Assembly: GCA_003280105.1 (NCBI GenBank)
Contig: QCFX01000004.1
Location: forward strand, 40,911 to 104,910
DNA length: 64,000 nt
Direction of reading: 5' to 3'
Source of the DNA: Prochlorococcus sp. AG-363-N20
GTDB taxonomy: Bacteria; Cyanobacteriota; Cyanobacteriia; PCC-6307; Cyanobiaceae
Both the position numbers and the translations under genes were made by a program. The notes beneath the pieces were generated by a model. That model saw nothing but the letters and a program-made list of their open reading frames with translations, was not told the DNA's origin and made no database searches. Numbering within the stretch: position 1 is the first letter of the stretch; every line of letters starts with the position of its first letter. Shown here in pieces: positions 9,068-17,690 of the stretch.

Positions 9068-9613
9068 TTAGGCCAATCGAAAGATCTTTTTGATATTCAA
9101 TAGAAATACTCCAGTATGTTCGTAAATATGTTTTCTTTCCCTTTTGATGTGAAGGTTATAAGGATTCGTAAAAATAGCAATTAAGATTCTTGCAAATCTT
9201 ACGAAATTTGGTTTCACTGCTTTCGATACCGTTAATAGATCATTGAAATCATTGGCAGAAGCATCTTGCAATTCGGCAATTTTTGAAGTATCCAAAAGAT
9301 CTTGACTGATAAGAATAGTTAGGGTTTTATTTCTTTCACTAATTTTGATTGATGCCAGTAATAGCTTAAATGCTTTGAGTGAGGATACATCTCCCTTGAT
9401 GATCTCTGTTAGCACACTTTGATACAAGGTTTCCCACTTATACGGCTCTTCCTTGAAAAGGTAAATTTCCCTTTGCCATTTATCTGCTTCGTTTGCCTTT
9501 GCTAGCCTGTTCTCTTCGTGAATCTCATTTTGTTCAGATTTCCAATAATTATATAAAGGAGAACTTTGTTGAATATTCTCCCTCAATTTTTTGTTGTTAG
9601 GTGATTTTTTCAT
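9068..9613 (-). CDS. Hypothetical protein of the accessory block
   Basis: A 181-residue protein, strongly charged, with a Lys/Asn/Glu-rich N-terminal third (NEIHEENRLAKANEADKWQR) likely to be helical. A more hydrophobic stretch around 140-150 (FARILIAIFTNPYNL) is too short and polar for a confident membrane span. No motif recognised. It starts 81 nt downstream of sugar-nucleotide gene remnants on the same strand, so it may be a survivor or newcomer in a decaying cell-surface cluster. Base composition is more A+T-rich than the flanking core genes. Confidence 0.5.
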   Translation of the reverse strand: MKKSPNNKKLRENIQQSSPLYNYWKSEQNEIHEENRLAKANEADKWQREIYLFKEEPYKWETLYQSVLTEIIKGDVSSLKAFKLLLASIKISERNKTLTILISQDLLDTSKIAELQDASANDFNDLLTVSKAVKPNFVRFARILIAIFTNPYNLHIKRERKHIYEHTGVFLLNIKKIFRLA

Positions 9614-9694
9614 TGTTTCTTAGTTGAAGCTGAGCTTGTTTTCGATTCTTAGAAGGATTGCATCAAAATGGTTTTATACCTTGAATTTTAGAAT

Positions 9695-9832
9695 TCATTC
9701 ACCTCCCAGAGCTGCTTTTGACCAGAAAGAAAACTCTTTGACTTTATGTCCTTTTTTTAATAGCGCTTCTACAACATGAGATCCAATAAATACATCAGCA
9801 CCAGTTACTAATAATTGGGATGATTGATTCAT
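9695..9832 (-). pseudogene. N-terminal remnant of an NAD-dependent epimerase/dehydratase
   Basis: A 45-codon frame begins LLVTGADVFIGSHVVEALL, the Rossmann dinucleotide-binding start of extended short-chain dehydrogenases acting on nucleotide sugars (normally TGAxGFIGSHL). It stops after GHKVKEF plus an unrelated-looking tail, where intact family members exceed 300 residues. Its ATG overlaps the stop of the preceding remnant (TAATG), the tight coupling of a former operon. Confidence 0.7.
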
Positions 9833-10122
9833 TAGAGTGTCCAGCCATCATCAACAATAATATTTTCACCATTTATAGCTTCTGAATTTGGTGAGAGCAG
9901 AAAAATTAGTATTTCGAGCATAGGCTGATCATCAATCTTTAAAATGGGTTTTGGACAGTTTTCAGTAAATGGTCTTATTCGAGAACCTTTTCCCCCTGCG
10001 ATGATTACTACGGCATTGTTAAAAACCAGTGAATCCTTTAGGAAGTCGCTAAGTAAAATTCAATCAACTAAATGTTTTTGGTCGTCAAGTACCGGTATTT
10101 GATCTAATCGTTGTTTCCTCAT
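9832..10122 (-). pseudogene. Fused remnants of a CBS-nucleotidyltransferase and a short-chain dehydrogenase
   Basis: One frame holds parts of two genes. From 10122 it encodes the end of a CBS domain (LDQIPVLDDQKHLVD), an in-frame TGA at 10060-10062, then the sugar-nucleotide transferase signature VVIIAGGKGSRIRPF and CPKPILKIDDQPMLEI. It then passes straight into FLLSPNSEAINGENIIVDDG, the C-terminal end of a short-chain dehydrogenase, and stops. The middle of the first gene and most of the second are missing, so an in-frame deletion joined them. The product cannot be functional. Confidence 0.8.
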
Positions 10123-10208
10123 TCTTTAACGCTTGAAACCTGCAACCCGCTACACATGGAGCATAGTGCTTGGAAGGGTTTTCAGGAAAATCAAACGTGT
10201 TTTGAAAA

Positions 10209-10279
10209 AGGCGGCACCCAGATTCGAACTGGGGATAAAGGATTTGCAATCCTCTGCCTTACCACTTGGCCATGCCGCC
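10209..10279 (-). tRNA. tRNA-Cys (GCA)
   Basis: On the minus strand GGCGGCA pairs with TGCCGCC in the acceptor stem; the D arm reads GCCAAGTGGTAAGGC, the anticodon loop is TTGCAAA with anticodon GCA, and the T arm contains GTTCGAATC. The length is 71 nt including the discriminator base; CCA is not encoded. It marks the end of the accessory block. Confidence 0.95.
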
Positions 10280-10282
10280 ACT

Positions 10283-11557
10283 GTGAATAATCAATTTCCC
10301 CTAGCGGATCGTATCAGTCAACCTCCTAACAGTCTCTTAGTGCTTTCTAATGGCCATGGGGAAGATTTAATTGCATTGCAGCTTTTGGAAGCTTTTCATA
10401 AGGCAAGACCTACAGTTTCCTTACAAGTAATGCCTTTAGTAGGTGAAGGAAGAACATTTGGACCCGCAATAAGAAAAGGTTGGTTGCAACAAGTTGGCCC
10501 CGCTCAACGCTTACCAAGTGGTGGATTTAGTAATCAAAGTTTTCGAGGTTTAGCAAGAGATGTAGTCGCAGGTCTACTCCAGCTTAGTTGGCGACAATGG
10601 AGATTTGTTCGGCAAATTTCTGATAAACGACTACTAATTGTTGCAGTTGGTGATTTGCTCCCTTTATTTCTTGCCTGGAGTAGTGGTGTTTCTTATGTAT
10701 TCCTTGGTACGCCAAAGAGCGATTACACCTGGAAAAGCAGCAATGCTCATGCCTTAAGTGATTTTTACCATTGTCTGAAAGGAACAGAGTGGGACCCTTG
10801 GGAATACTCTTTAATGCGATCTCAGAGGTGCAAGTTGGTTGCAGTTCGTGATCAGCTAACTGCGAGAGGATTGCGTAAAAAGGCTGTAAGGGCTCTTGCA
10901 CCTGGTAATCCCATGATGGATGCCATGCAAAGTGTTCCTATCCCTTCTTGCTTAAATGCCTTTAGACGCTTGATGTTGCTTTGTGGAAGTCGTAACCCAG
11001 AAGCATTAATTAATTTTCAACGTCTTATTTCTTCTGTGGATTTGATCGAGGATGAGAGGCCTCTTGCTGTTTTGGTTGCATTAGGCTCTGAACCTACGGT
11101 TGAACAAATTGCATTCTTAATAGAAAGCGTTGGTTTTAGTCGCGACTCTTTTCATAACCCTGCAATTTCTGCGAATGGATGTTGGGTAAAAGGGAATTGT
11201 CGTGTATTTATCGGATCAGGACAATTTAGTAGATGGGCTGGTTGGGCTGAAGTTGGACTCGCTACTGCTGGAACTGCCACCGAGCAATTGGTAGGTCTTG
11301 GCATTCCGGTGCTCTCTTTGCCCGGCAAGGGTCCACAATTCAAGAGCAATTTTGCTATTAGGCAAAGTCGATTGTTAGGTGGGGCAGTTATGCCATATAA
11401 GACACCAAAATTATTGGCTCAACGTTTGCAAGTGTTGCTTGACAACAATCAGCTGCGACAAAAACTCGGAAATATTGGAATGCAACGAATGGGGCCTGCA
11501 GGTGGCAGTGCCGCTTTGTCCTCTCTTATCTCAGATTTATTTGCGGGAATCAGTTAA
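10283..11557 (+). CDS. LpxB-related glycosyltransferase-like protein
   Basis: A 424-residue protein resembling the cyanobacterial lipid-A-disaccharide-synthase-related family, of unconfirmed activity. It opens with LLVLSNGHGEDLIALQLLEA, has VGDLLPLFLAW in the first Rossmann half and GLATAGTATEQLVGLGIPVLS in the second, the nucleotide-sugar-binding part of GT-B enzymes. The frame is open upstream to 10133 but there it runs through tRNA-Cys, so a start after the tRNA is required; GTG at 10283 is the first option. Predicted cytosolic or membrane-peripheral. Confidence 0.75.
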   Translation: MNNQFPLADRISQPPNSLLVLSNGHGEDLIALQLLEAFHKARPTVSLQVMPLVGEGRTFGPAIRKGWLQQVGPAQRLPSGGFSNQSFRGLARDVVAGLLQLSWRQWRFVRQISDKRLLIVAVGDLLPLFLAWSSGVSYVFLGTPKSDYTWKSSNAHALSDFYHCLKGTEWDPWEYSLMRSQRCKLVAVRDQLTARGLRKKAVRALAPGNPMMDAMQSVPIPSCLNAFRRLMLLCGSRNPEALINFQRLISSVDLIEDERPLAVLVALGSEPTVEQIAFLIESVGFSRDSFHNPAISANGCWVKGNCRVFIGSGQFSRWAGWAEVGLATAGTATEQLVGLGIPVLSLPGKGPQFKSNFAIRQSRLLGGAVMPYKTPKLLAQRLQVLLDNNQLRQKLGNIGMQRMGPAGGSAALSSLISDLFAGIS

Positions 11558-11610
11558 TTCAGCAATAGCTAGGAGGCTTAAGGTGATACTTAACTTCTTT
11601 GCTTTTGCAA

Positions 11611-11880
11611 ATGACACCTATAGAAGATCACGCATATCTAAAGCTTTGCGCAAAGTTGGCTGCTTGTAAAAGCATTAGTCTTGCATCTGCAAGACGGCAA
11701 GTTGAACTTGCTGCGATGCGAGATGGTGTTAGAGATTTAGATGGACGGAAGGCTCTTGCAGAAGGTTTGATTGCCAATATCAATTCTAGTGCTGAAGAGG
11801 GAACGGTCTCTTCTTCTGCTCGCTTTGATGAGTTATTGGAAGCTATGGCTGATGAGGAAAACTTTATGGTTGAGGATTAA
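11611..11880 (+). CDS. Conserved hypothetical protein, 89 residues
   Basis: A small acidic protein (MTPIEDHAYLKLCAKLA) that looks wholly helical, with an RRQVELAAMRDG segment mid-way and a strongly acidic C-terminus. A TTG at 11599 is in frame, but ATG 11611 gives the cleaner N-terminus. It lies 53 nt after the LpxB-related gene on the same strand and is convergent with the RNase D gene, 11 nt away. Function unknown. Confidence 0.65.
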   Translation: MTPIEDHAYLKLCAKLAACKSISLASARRQVELAAMRDGVRDLDGRKALAEGLIANINSSAEEGTVSSSARFDELLEAMADEENFMVED

Positions 11881-11891
11881 CAAAGAGCAAT

Positions 11892-12536
11892 TTAGTGATC
11901 AAAAATCTGAGTAAAACGTAATTGATCTAGTTCAGACATAACTGGGATGCAGCTGAAGCAGCGCTGAGTTAAGTTCCACCGATCTTCTCTTCGCAGCATT
12001 TTTTCCAGTTTTTCTTTTGCTGATAGTAGGTATCGAACATCATTAGAGGCATAAGCCAATTGTTCTTTACTTAGTTCATCTGTTTGTCCCCAGTCGCTGC
12101 TCTGTGCTCTCTTATCGAGCTCAATACCAACCAACTCTAAAATCACTTCTTTGAGTCCATGTCGAGGGCTGTACGTACGTCCAATCTTACTCGCTATTTT
12201 TGTACAAAAAATTGGCTGCACTTTTATTCCCAGACCATTTGCTAAAGCAGCTACATCAAAACGTGCGAAATGAAAAACTTTTTCAATAGAAGGGTTTTCC
12301 ATTAAGGATTTTAATCTTGGTGCAGAATCTTGATTTATCGCAATTCTTATACAAGCAACATTGTCTTGTGGATCACAAATTTGAACTAGGCAGAGTCTGT
12401 CACGGCCATGTATCAACCCCATGGCTTCAGTATCAACAGCAATAGCTGATGCTGTGTTAAAGCGATTCAAACTTTCCTCATCCAGATCTTTATCTAAGAC
12501 GGTGAAGCTTTTTGGAGTTGGTGAGAAGTCAGCCAT
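11892..12536 (-). CDS. rnd: Ribonuclease D family 3'-5' exonuclease
   Basis: A 214-residue DEDDy exonuclease consisting of the catalytic domain only; the HRDC domains of enterobacterial RNase D are absent, as is common in cyanobacteria. Metal ligands are visible at Asp35 and Glu37 (VDTEAMGL), Asp94 (HFARFDVAAL) and Asp166, with the activating Tyr162 (AYASNDVRYL). It probably trims tRNA or other structured RNA 3' ends. It is divergent from the CCB1-like gene across a gap holding a perfect palindrome. Confidence 0.88.
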   Translation of the reverse strand: MADFSPTPKSFTVLDKDLDEESLNRFNTASAIAVDTEAMGLIHGRDRLCLVQICDPQDNVACIRIAINQDSAPRLKSLMENPSIEKVFHFARFDVAALANGLGIKVQPIFCTKIASKIGRTYSPRHGLKEVILELVGIELDKRAQSSDWGQTDELSKEQLAYASNDVRYLLSAKEKLEKMLRREDRWNLTQRCFSCIPVMSELDQLRFTQIFDH

Positions 12537-12704
12537 GATTTGATGGCAAAGGGGCTAGGGCAGAAACTACGCTCAAGAGATGCAAGTCAAGACTTCAAAG
12601 AATTGACTATTATCAATTTTGGAAGATTGTTTCTTTTTGAGGCTTACTTGGATTGATTTTGGCAAGCAATTCAGATTCTTGAAGCTTTAATCAACATTTT
12701 CACT

Positions 12705-12730
12705 TTCTATAGCTTTTAAAAGCTATAGAA
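12705..12730. promoter_or_regulatory. Perfect 26-bp palindrome in the divergent rnd/CCB1-like gap
   Basis: The half-site TTCTATAGCTTTT is followed immediately by its exact complement, giving 26 bp of uninterrupted dyad symmetry. It lies 33 nt before the plus-strand gene at 12763 and about 170 nt upstream of rnd. As RNA it could form a loopless hairpin; as DNA it suits a dimeric repressor. Confidence 0.45.
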
Positions 12731-12762
12731 CAGTTGTAAAACCATGTTTAATTTCTTACGGA

Positions 12763-13320
12763 ATGTCATCGGGCTTTTTCTCAATACTTTTGCTTACTCT
12801 TCTACTCGCTATTGGGTTGGGGTTTTTTCTTCGAGCAGCTAGTAAAGATCGCACCACAGTGGTAGATGTGTACTCCCCATTGCCACCGCTTGAGGTTCTT
12901 AATGGAATAGGTAATTGGTTGGAAGCACGAGGTTGGAAGAGGGATGGTGGTGATGCAGATAGGCAAGTTCTTAGATTTAAGGGAAGTGTCTCTGCAAGTA
13001 GCACATTGGCAGTTCTTTTATCCCTATTTGGTGGAGTGGGAGCAGGATGTTTAGGCTTGGTATTGAAACAGCTATACCCTTTTCTTGGATGGTGGCCATT
13101 ATTACTTGCAATTATTGGAGCCCCAACTGCGGGATTGATTTATCGCAAGCGAGCTGCTCGTATTGAGTCAGTCGAACTTAGATTGATGAGTAACTCAGAT
13201 AGTGAAGGCAGCAATTTGCGCTTAAGAGCTCATCGTGATGAATTGATAGCTATGGAATTAGAACTATCTAAAAATCTTCAGTTAGCTAGTGATGGCTCTC
13301 TTCTTTCATCCCCGATATGA
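12763..13320 (+). CDS. CCB1-like cytochrome b6f cofactor assembly protein (DUF3529)
   Basis: A 185-residue membrane protein similar to CCB1, which in chloroplasts helps attach heme ci to cytochrome b6. Visible features are an N-terminal span (residues 5-23) followed by FFLRAASKDRT, a motif I associate with the family, a soluble stretch with EARGWKRDG, and two further spans at about 80-100 and 108-126. The assignment rests on this architecture and the ASKDRT motif. Its stop is followed after 3 nt by the next gene, so they are probably cotranscribed. Confidence 0.65.
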   Translation: MSSGFFSILLLTLLLAIGLGFFLRAASKDRTTVVDVYSPLPPLEVLNGIGNWLEARGWKRDGGDADRQVLRFKGSVSASSTLAVLLSLFGGVGAGCLGLVLKQLYPFLGWWPLLLAIIGAPTAGLIYRKRAARIESVELRLMSNSDSEGSNLRLRAHRDELIAMELELSKNLQLASDGSLLSSPI

Positions 13321-13323
13321 CAT

Positions 13324-14106
13324 ATGGGATATCAATCATTGGTTTGTAAAAAAGCTCTCTTACCTTTTCTGGTTTTAAGTTTTTTGTTCGGTGGAGGATT
13401 AAATCAAGCTTATGGGAAAAAATCTAACAAGAATTTACTAACACTTTTGACAGGTCCAAAGGTGGGCTTAAAAAGTTATTGGTCTGGAAGACTGCCAGTC
13501 CAACGAACTTTACCGATATTGGTGATGGCTGGTCATGCTGATTCCCAAGGTATTGCAGGAGCAGGAACTGCTGGTGCAGCAGTTGCATTAGATGGCGCAA
13601 AACCGATGGATCCAGCTATTAGTGATGAACTTTTTTGGAACTTGAGAATTCGAGATGCAACAGTTCAACTTGGGCAAATGAAAGGTTTGAATATTCGCTT
13701 GTATGAACCTGGAGTGCGCAATATTGATGATGGGAATGATTCCAGAACTAATTGGTCAGTTGGTGCTAAACATGCACGAGAAGGGGGATATGCTCTAGAA
13801 ATTCATTTTGATTCATATGGTGAATATGGATTTGGGTCAGGCCTCATTCCTTCAATATCGCGTAAATTAAATACTCTTGATGAGAGCTTGGCTAACACTT
13901 TTGGGAGATATCCCATGTTCTTTAGGGGTGGTCTAGGAGGTCCTAGAAGAGGTATCAGAATTCTTGAGATAGGAAAATTAGAAGGGAAATTGGAGCAAAG
14001 CTTGAGGGATCCTCATTTACGGGAGGAAACAGTACAACGAATAGCTGGTCAGATAGTGCAATCCCTTGAGGATGGTTTTGAGATGAAGAGAAGTGTTAGT
14101 CAATAG
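13324..14106 (+). CDS. Exported N-acetylmuramoyl-L-alanine amidase-like protein
   Basis: 260 residues with a signal-peptide-like N-terminus: basic start, hydrophobic [14 protein letters not shown], and a probable cleavage after QAYG. Three segments resemble amidase_3 zinc hydrolases: [10 protein letters not shown] (first His), [11 protein letters not shown] (second His) and [10 protein letters not shown] (catalytic Glu). Spacing fits that fold but overall similarity is weak, so the activity is inferred. If correct it acts on peptidoglycan in the periplasm. It begins 3 nt after the CCB1-like gene, and its last 11 nt overlap the convergent hemF. Confidence 0.55.
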   Translation: MGYQSLVCKKALLPFLVLSFLFGGGLNQAYGKKSNKNLLTLLTGPKVGLKSYWSGRLPVQRTLPILVMAGHADSQGIAGAGTAGAAVALDGAKPMDPAISDELFWNLRIRDATVQLGQMKGLNIRLYEPGVRNIDDGNDSRTNWSVGAKHAREGGYALEIHFDSYGEYGFGSGLIPSISRKLNTLDESLANTFGRYPMFFRGGLGGPRRGIRILEIGKLEGKLEQSLRDPHLREETVQRIAGQIVQSLEDGFEMKRSVSQ

Positions 14107-15208
14107 CTTCTAAAACACGACATTTATCTTCAAGAGTCTTATCAGTGAACCAGTCTTGAGGTTTGGTGAAAACATCCGTTAATAATGCTTCTCTGGAACC
14201 TTTAGGTGCAACATATCCATATTCCCATCTTGCTAGCGGAGGTAAAGACATGAGTATGGATTCCGTCCTCCCATTAGTTTGCAAGCCAAAGATTGTTCCT
14301 CTATCCCAAACGAGATTGAACTCTACATATCTTCCTCGTCGATAAAGCTGAAATTGCCTTTCTTTCTCTCCATAACTTTGGTTTTGTCTTTTTTCTATAA
14401 TTGGTATATAGGAAGGGAGAAATGCTTTCCCGCATCCTTTAGCTAATGCAAAGAGTTCATCCCAAGTTTGATAGCAAGAACCAATTTCATTAGAGATTTT
14501 TGCAGCAGATCCGTTTGGTTGCTGACCTTTGTAAAGCATATTGGAACCATCCTGGTAGTCATAAAAAATCCCGCCTATTCCACGAGTTTCACGTCTATGT
14601 TTTAAAAAGAAATATTCATCACACCAGGGCTTGAAAACTCTATGAAATTTTGGGTTTATCGAATCACAAGCTTCTTTATGAACCTTATGAAAGTGTCGAG
14701 CATCTTCTAGGTATGGATAGAAAGGAGTTAAGTCAGCCCCTCCTCCAAACCACCAAACTGGCCCTGCTTCGAAATATCGATAATTGAGATGAACTGTTGG
14801 TATATAAGGATTTCGAGGGTGCAAAACCATTGAAGTACCTGTTGCAAACCATTTATGACCTTTCGCTTCTGGACGTTGATTAAGAATGGATGGAGGTAGT
14901 TCTTCTCCTTCAACTTCAGAGAAGTTCACACCGCCCTGTTCCAAGATTTTCCCTTCACTCATTACGCGAGATCTCCCCCCACCTCCTTCAGGTCTATCCC
15001 AGCTTTCTTCTTGAAACTTTCCTTCTCCGTCTATTTCCTCAAGTCCTTTGCAGATTTCATCTTGGAGACCAAGGACTAGTTCCCTGGCCTTTTTTCTAGA
15101 ATCAATTGGAGGTAGAGATTTGTTTTCCCCAGAGTTTGGTGCTGAACTGTCTTTGCTTGTAAGCAGAGAAGAACTTCCTTTTAAACGTTGAAAGAGATTA
15201 CTCAACAT
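14096..15208 (-). CDS. hemF: Oxygen-dependent coproporphyrinogen III oxidase
   Basis: Converts coproporphyrinogen III to protoporphyrinogen IX with O2, feeding heme and chlorophyll. The 370-residue product has the diagnostic blocks [20 protein letters not shown] and [16 protein letters not shown], with [15 protein letters not shown] sequence before them. It carries about 45 extra polar residues at the N-terminus compared with short bacterial HemF. In a bilin-, heme- and chlorophyll-making cell it belongs to the shared tetrapyrrole trunk. Single gene, divergent from mrp. Confidence 0.95.
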   Translation of the reverse strand: MLSNLFQRLKGSSSLLTSKDSSAPNSGENKSLPPIDSRKKARELVLGLQDEICKGLEEIDGEGKFQEESWDRPEGGGGRSRVMSEGKILEQGGVNFSEVEGEELPPSILNQRPEAKGHKWFATGTSMVLHPRNPYIPTVHLNYRYFEAGPVWWFGGGADLTPFYPYLEDARHFHKVHKEACDSINPKFHRVFKPWCDEYFFLKHRRETRGIGGIFYDYQDGSNMLYKGQQPNGSAAKISNEIGSCYQTWDELFALAKGCGKAFLPSYIPIIEKRQNQSYGEKERQFQLYRRGRYVEFNLVWDRGTIFGLQTNGRTESILMSLPPLARWEYGYVAPKGSREALLTDVFTKPQDWFTDKTLEDKCRVLEAID

Positions 15209-15330
15209 GGACCATTCCAGTAAGACAGCTTTTGCTTCTAGTTAAATCCTAAAAGAGCAGCATTTTTAACTTCTTTAGGGTAAGACACAAGATTTGACGC
15301 TTAGGATTGAATGAAACTTGGATGCAAAGA

Positions 15331-16410
15331 ATGACGACTGCCGATCAGGCACGCAAAGTTTTAGAGCGTTTGAAAGATGCTGGCAGTGGTCGTTCTCTAA
15401 TAGACCTTGGCTGGCTGGACAATGTTCGTATAACTCCTCCTAGAGCGATTGTTCGATTAAGTCTCCCTGGTTTTGCCCAAAACCAACGCGAAAGTTTGGC
15501 AGCAGACATTAAAACTTTGCTTCAAGAATTGGAGGGTATTACTGAAGTTCAAATTGAACTTGGAAATGACGCTGGGAAATCTCCAATTGGGCAAGCAGGT
15601 CATGGACAATCTATTGAGCTTCAACCTATCCCTGGAGTTAGACAAGTAATTGCTATTAGCAGTGGAAAAGGGGGGGTAGGAAAGAGCACAGTTGCTGTGA
15701 ACTTGGCTTGTGCACTTGCTCAGAGGGGATTGAAGGTTGGATTGTTGGATGCAGATATTTATGGTCCTAATACTCCAATAATGCTTGGGGTGGCTGAAAT
15801 AACTCCCGAAGTTATTGGATCGGGTTCAGAGCAACAAATTATTCCTATCGAAAGTTCTGGAATAGGTGTAGTTTCTATGGGATTTTTAATAGAAGATAAT
15901 CAACCCGTTATATGGCGAGGCCCCATGCTTAATGGGATTATTCGGCAGTTTCTATATCAAGCTCATTGGGGAGAAAGAGACTTTTTGATAGTTGATCTTC
16001 CTCCCGGTACAGGGGATGCTCAGTTGTCATTGGCACAGGCAGTACCAATGGTAGGAGCGGTAATCGTCACCACGCCTCAAAGAGTTTCTATTCAAGATGC
16101 TCGTAGAGGACTTGCAATGTTCAGACAAATGCAAGTCCCAGTTCTTGGAGTTGTTGAAAATATGACTTCTTTTGTTCCTCCTGATTGCCCAGAAAAAAGC
16201 TACCCAATTTTTGGGTCTGGTGGAGGTGAACAATTAGCCAATGAGAATAATGTTCCTTTGTTAGCCAAGATCCCTATTGAACTTCCTATTCAAGAAGGAG
16301 GTAATCAAGGGACTCCAATAGTTAATTCCTCGCCTGAATCTGTCAGTGCGAAGGTTTTTCGTGAGCTCGCTAGCAAAGTTGAAGACCTTGCTGCTTTAGT
16401 TGATAAGTAA
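15331..16410 (+). CDS. mrp: Mrp/NBP35-type iron-sulfur carrier ATPase
   Basis: A 359-residue P-loop ATPase of the ApbC/Nbp35 group, thought to help load Fe-S clusters. It has an N-terminal MIP18-like domain (residues 1-85), then a deviant Walker A SSGKGGVGKST near residue 110 and a switch region VDLPPGTGDAQLS. The CPxC cluster-binding motif of many homologues is missing: the region reads SFVPPDCPEKSYPIFG with one cysteine. TTG 15307 and ATG 15322 are alternative starts. rodA begins inside its stop codon (TAATG). Confidence 0.9.
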   Translation: MTTADQARKVLERLKDAGSGRSLIDLGWLDNVRITPPRAIVRLSLPGFAQNQRESLAADIKTLLQELEGITEVQIELGNDAGKSPIGQAGHGQSIELQPIPGVRQVIAISSGKGGVGKSTVAVNLACALAQRGLKVGLLDADIYGPNTPIMLGVAEITPEVIGSGSEQQIIPIESSGIGVVSMGFLIEDNQPVIWRGPMLNGIIRQFLYQAHWGERDFLIVDLPPGTGDAQLSLAQAVPMVGAVIVTTPQRVSIQDARRGLAMFRQMQVPVLGVVENMTSFVPPDCPEKSYPIFGSGGGEQLANENNVPLLAKIPIELPIQEGGNQGTPIVNSSPESVSAKVFRELASKVEDLAALVDK

Positions 16411-17690
16411 TGCCTTCAAGTCTGGATGTTTTGCAGAAAAGAACTTTTGTAGGCCGGGCTGGTCGCCTCAGAAAAAATTTCCGAAATCTTGATTTAGTTC
16501 TTTGGGGGGTGCCTATTGCATTGGTTTTTGTATCGGGTTTGTTGATAGCTAGTACACAGCGACAAATTGATTATGCAGTCTGGTATCAGCATTGGATTAC
16601 AGGAGGTGTAGGCCTTTTGATTGCTATCGGGCTTGCTCAAGTCCCTTTAGAAAAAACACGCCCATGTTTGCTGCCTATTTATTCAATAATTGTTTTAAGC
16701 CTTATAGCTGTTCGTTTTGTAGGAACATCAGCGTTAGGAGCACAGCGCTGGTTATCTGTTGGAGGTGTCAATGTTCAACCGTCTGAATTTGCCAAATTAG
16801 TAGCAATTATTGTTCTTGCAGCAGTGCTTGAGAGAAGAAAGGTAACTCGATTAATTCATTTGCTTCAGCCTTTAACTGTGATTTTTTTGCCTTGGGTTTT
16901 GGTATTTATTCAGCCTGACTTAGGAACATCACTTGTTTTTGGGTTTTTATTTTTGACTATGCTTTATTGGGCAGGAATGCCTTTTGAATGGGCTTTATTA
17001 GTTTTATCGTCAATATTTACGGCTGTTTTGTCTGGGTTGTTCCCTTGGCTTCTTTTGATATGGATTCCTCTAATGGGCTTTTTGGCGTATAGGTCTTTGC
17101 CAGGTAAAAACTTTGCTGCTGCAATAACAATGTCTTTGCAGGGTTTAGTCGCTGTTATTACTCCTTGGCTATGGATGAATGCTTTAAAGGATTATCAAAG
17201 AGATCGATTGGTTTTATTTCTTGACCCTGCGAAGGACCCTCTTGGAGGTGGTTATCATTTACTCCAAAGCAAGGTAGGTATTGGATCTGGAGGCTTATTT
17301 GGAACTGGATTGCTTCAGGGGCAATTAACCAAGTTACGCTTTATTCCAGAACAACATACAGATTTTATTTTTAGTGCATTAGGTGAGGAAACAGGCTTTT
17401 TAGGGACCATGCTTGTTATTGCTGGATTTTTCCTTTTAATTTTTCGCTTATTAACGGTTGCACGCGAGGCTCGCACCGATTTCGAATCTCTGTTTGTCAT
17501 TGGAGTTGTTGCAATGCTGTTATTTCAGGTTGTAGTGAATATCTTTATGACAATTGGGCTTGGTCCTGTCACTGGTATTCCTCTTCCCTTTTTGAGCTAT
17601 GGGCGCTCTGCAATGTTGATGAATTTCATTGCATTAGGTTTATGTGTTTCCGTGGCTCGCCGTGGATTGAAAGTTAGCAGTTACTTGTGA
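16410..17690 (+). CDS. rodA: RodA/FtsW-family peptidoglycan polymerase
   Basis: A 426-residue polytopic SEDS protein with about ten membrane spans. Signatures are GAQRWLSVGGVNVQPSEFAK and, near the end, GLGPVTGIPLPFLSYG. SEDS proteins polymerise lipid II glycans together with a class B PBP and drive cell elongation (RodA) or division (FtsW); the cyanobacterial context suggests RodA. Translationally coupled to mrp upstream and to the histidine kinase gene downstream (GTGA overlap). Confidence 0.88.
   Translation: MPSSLDVLQKRTFVGRAGRLRKNFRNLDLVLWGVPIALVFVSGLLIASTQRQIDYAVWYQHWITGGVGLLIAIGLAQVPLEKTRPCLLPIYSIIVLSLIAVRFVGTSALGAQRWLSVGGVNVQPSEFAKLVAIIVLAAVLERRKVTRLIHLLQPLTVIFLPWVLVFIQPDLGTSLVFGFLFLTMLYWAGMPFEWALLVLSSIFTAVLSGLFPWLLLIWIPLMGFLAYRSLPGKNFAAAITMSLQGLVAVITPWLWMNALKDYQRDRLVLFLDPAKDPLGGGYHLLQSKVGIGSGGLFGTGLLQGQLTKLRFIPEQHTDFIFSALGEETGFLGTMLVIAGFFLLIFRLLTVAREARTDFESLFVIGVVAMLLFQVVVNIFMTIGLGPVTGIPLPFLSYGRSAMLMNFIALGLCVSVARRGLKVSSYL

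Noticed and set aside
10133..10282. In-frame upstream extension of the LpxB-related gene
   Set aside because: It is translated straight through the antisense of tRNA-Cys and gives the peptide typical of a reversed tRNA; the gene must begin after 10279.
11379..11669. Overlapping frame at the end of the LpxB-related gene
   Set aside because: It overlaps two better-supported genes in another frame and has no recognisable features.
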